From NCBI GenBank assembly GCA_937895305.1, contig CALAXS010000123.1:1-5852 (forward strand): 5,852 nt of DNA. The letters are read 5' to 3'. The notes beneath the pieces were generated by a model. It was not told where the DNA came from. It did not search any database and was given only the letters and a program-made list of their open reading frames with translations. Of the stretch, positions 4,758 through 5,852 are shown in pieces. Within the stretch, counting starts at the first letter, position 1. Each line of letters begins with the position of its first letter. Source of the stretch: an uncultured bacterium. GTDB lineage: Bacteria; Hydrogenedentota; Hydrogenedentia; Hydrogenedentales; JAEUWI01. The translations under genes were made by a program, and so were the position numbers.

Positions 4758-5852
4758 CTACTTGGTGACTGTGGCACCTGCTTCACTGTCCACTTCGACC
4801 TCTTCCGCTTCCGCGTCTGCTTCGATTTCCTGCGGCGTGTCTTCCACTTCCATTTCCTGCTGTTCCGGTGTGTGCTCCGGAATGCGGATTTCGCACTTGT
4901 CCCCGTCACAGAAGAGGTCTTGCGCTTCATCCGTATTTATCAACGCAAAGTCCAGTGGCTTCAACTTGCTCACGGCAAGGTCATAGGCTTCCTGCGTAAT
5001 CGCCTGATACGGTGCCTGCGCATATTCATGATCCGTCAAGGGCAGGAAACTGATGGACTTCAACCGGGACTCCTGCAATTCCAGAATATACGGAATATCT
5101 TTTGCTTCTTCCGGCGTAAACGTAATCGTCGCACTCACCTGATTATCCGCCCAGTAAAACTGCATCTGCGCCACATTCTCCACCTGCTCCCAAACCGATA
5201 CATCATTCTTGGACCGCCTGAAGTGCTTCTCATGCACCGGGAAGTACACCACAAACGTGTTGTCCCCATAGACCGACTTCTCAATGCGATAGCCCGACGC
5301 ACGCAACGGCTTCAGCAGCTTACTCGTCTGGTCGATACGAATCGTACGGAAATAAAATTCTGAATGCGCGTAATGAATACCCGGCGTTACACCCGGCAAC
5401 AACGATACCGTACCACTGGGTTTCACGCTGGTCTTCTTAATACTCTTGGGGATACAAAGCCAAGAGGAGTAAATCTTATCCATTTTCGAGATGTATCCAT
5501 AGCCTTTATCGCACCACTCAAAGTGTGCGCGACGGCCATGCTGCTCAAAGCTTTCCACGATACCCGACTGAGACAAACCAATACGACGGTTACGCAACAT
5601 AATCGCATTGGTACGGAAGTTGTGCGTAGGAATCAACGTCACCGTCTTCGCATAAAGATAAGCAAACTTCAGGGTCCGCTCATACTCTTCATAACTCGCA
5701 TGGCGACTGGGGAAGGTTTCCACCAGGTTACACACCTCATAAGACTCCAGGCTCTGCTCTGCACATGGATTCGTACCCGCCACCTTCTCATCCGCCCAAT
5801 CCATAGGATCTTTCAGACGACCATAGGCCCGTGCATGGTCACGCCAGAAATA
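4758..5852 (-). CDS. nrdJ: Adenosylcobalamin-dependent (class II) ribonucleotide reductase, C-terminal part
   Basis: The frame is open from the right edge to TAG at 4758. The last 364 residues are present and the N-terminal half is missing. The enzyme reduces ribonucleotides to deoxyribonucleotides in the cytoplasm, using coenzyme B12 to make a cysteine radical. GTNPCAEQSLESYEVCNLVE (26-45) carries the radical Cys30, Asn28 and Glu32 and, 11 residues on, Cys41. These match N406, C408, E410 and C419 of the Lactobacillus leichmannii triphosphate reductase. RNRRIGLSQSGI (87-98), KPSGTVSLLPGVTPGIH (144-160, substrate phosphate loop) and DNQVSATITF (236-245) are further class hallmarks. The redox pair C-D-G-D-K-C (315 and 320) has the spacing of C731/C736. 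After it comes an unusual 44-residue tail with 16 acidic and few basic residues, whereas the L. leichmannii enzyme ends almost at once. A strong terminator follows. The monomeric RTPR subtype is favoured over other class II forms. Confidence 0.93.
   Translation of the reverse strand, partial: YFWRDHARAYGRLKDPMDWADEKVAGTNPCAEQSLESYEVCNLVETFPSRHASYEEYERTLKFAYLYAKTVTLIPTHNFRTNAIMLRNRRIGLSQSGIVESFEQHGRRAHFEWCDKGYGYISKMDKIYSSWLCIPKSIKKTSVKPSGTVSLLPGVTPGIHYAHSEFYFRTIRIDQTSKLLKPLRASGYRIEKSVYGDNTFVVYFPVHEKHFRRSKNDVSVWEQVENVAQMQFYWADNQVSATITFTPEEAKDIPYILELQESRLKSISFLPLTDHEYAQAPYQAITQEAYDLAVSKLKPLDFALINTDEAQDLFCDGDKCEIRIPEHTPEQQEMEVEDTPQEIEADAEAEEVEVDSEAGATVTK

Noticed and set aside
4586..4930. 114-residue minus-strand open frame
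   Set aside because: It overlaps the reductase tail in another frame and then runs through the terminator and a dispersed repeat.

Overview
The window reads as chromosomal DNA from a free-living Gram-negative-type bacterium. Three products carry export signals, one of them resembling an outer-membrane secretin. Palindromic intergenic repeats are abundant. The mix of an ECF sigma factor with a small membrane partner, a secreted CE15-type esterase, a secreted PHP-domain protein and a B12-dependent ribonucleotide reductase would suit a Planctomycetota/Verrucomicrobiota/Hydrogenedentota-like polymer degrader. That placement is an inference from gene content only; no marker gene here fixes the taxon.

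Layout. Positions 1-1526 (minus strand) hold a tight three-gene operon with overlapping ends: an ECF-type sigma factor, a one-helix membrane protein in the anti-sigma position, and a secretin-like exported protein whose 3' end is cut by the left edge. A 131-base divergent spacer (1527-1657) separates it from a plus-strand secreted alpha/beta hydrolase of the glucuronoyl-esterase (CE15) type (1658-2791). This faces a minus-strand secreted PHP-domain metal-dependent hydrolase (3061-4317). The convergent gap between them (2792-3060) is filled with five hairpin-forming repeats, two of which form an inverted REPIN-like pair. The 440-base gap at 4318-4757 holds a good sigma70-like promoter for the PHP gene, two more dispersed-repeat copies and a strong intrinsic terminator. 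The terminator belongs to the last gene, an adenosylcobalamin-dependent (class II) ribonucleotide reductase whose 5' end runs off the right edge.

How the parts relate. The sigma, membrane and secretin-like genes are almost certainly translated together and probably form one signalling unit: cytoplasmic sigma, transmembrane partner, envelope protein. The esterase, PHP protein and reductase each look like separate transcription units. Nothing in the sequence ties the esterase to the sigma operon except divergent adjacency. No tRNA, rRNA, CRISPR array, transposase or phage gene was seen. The most notable points are the sigma/membrane/secretin-like trio, the acidic tail after the reductase's redox cysteines, and the two clusters of mixed palindromic repeats.
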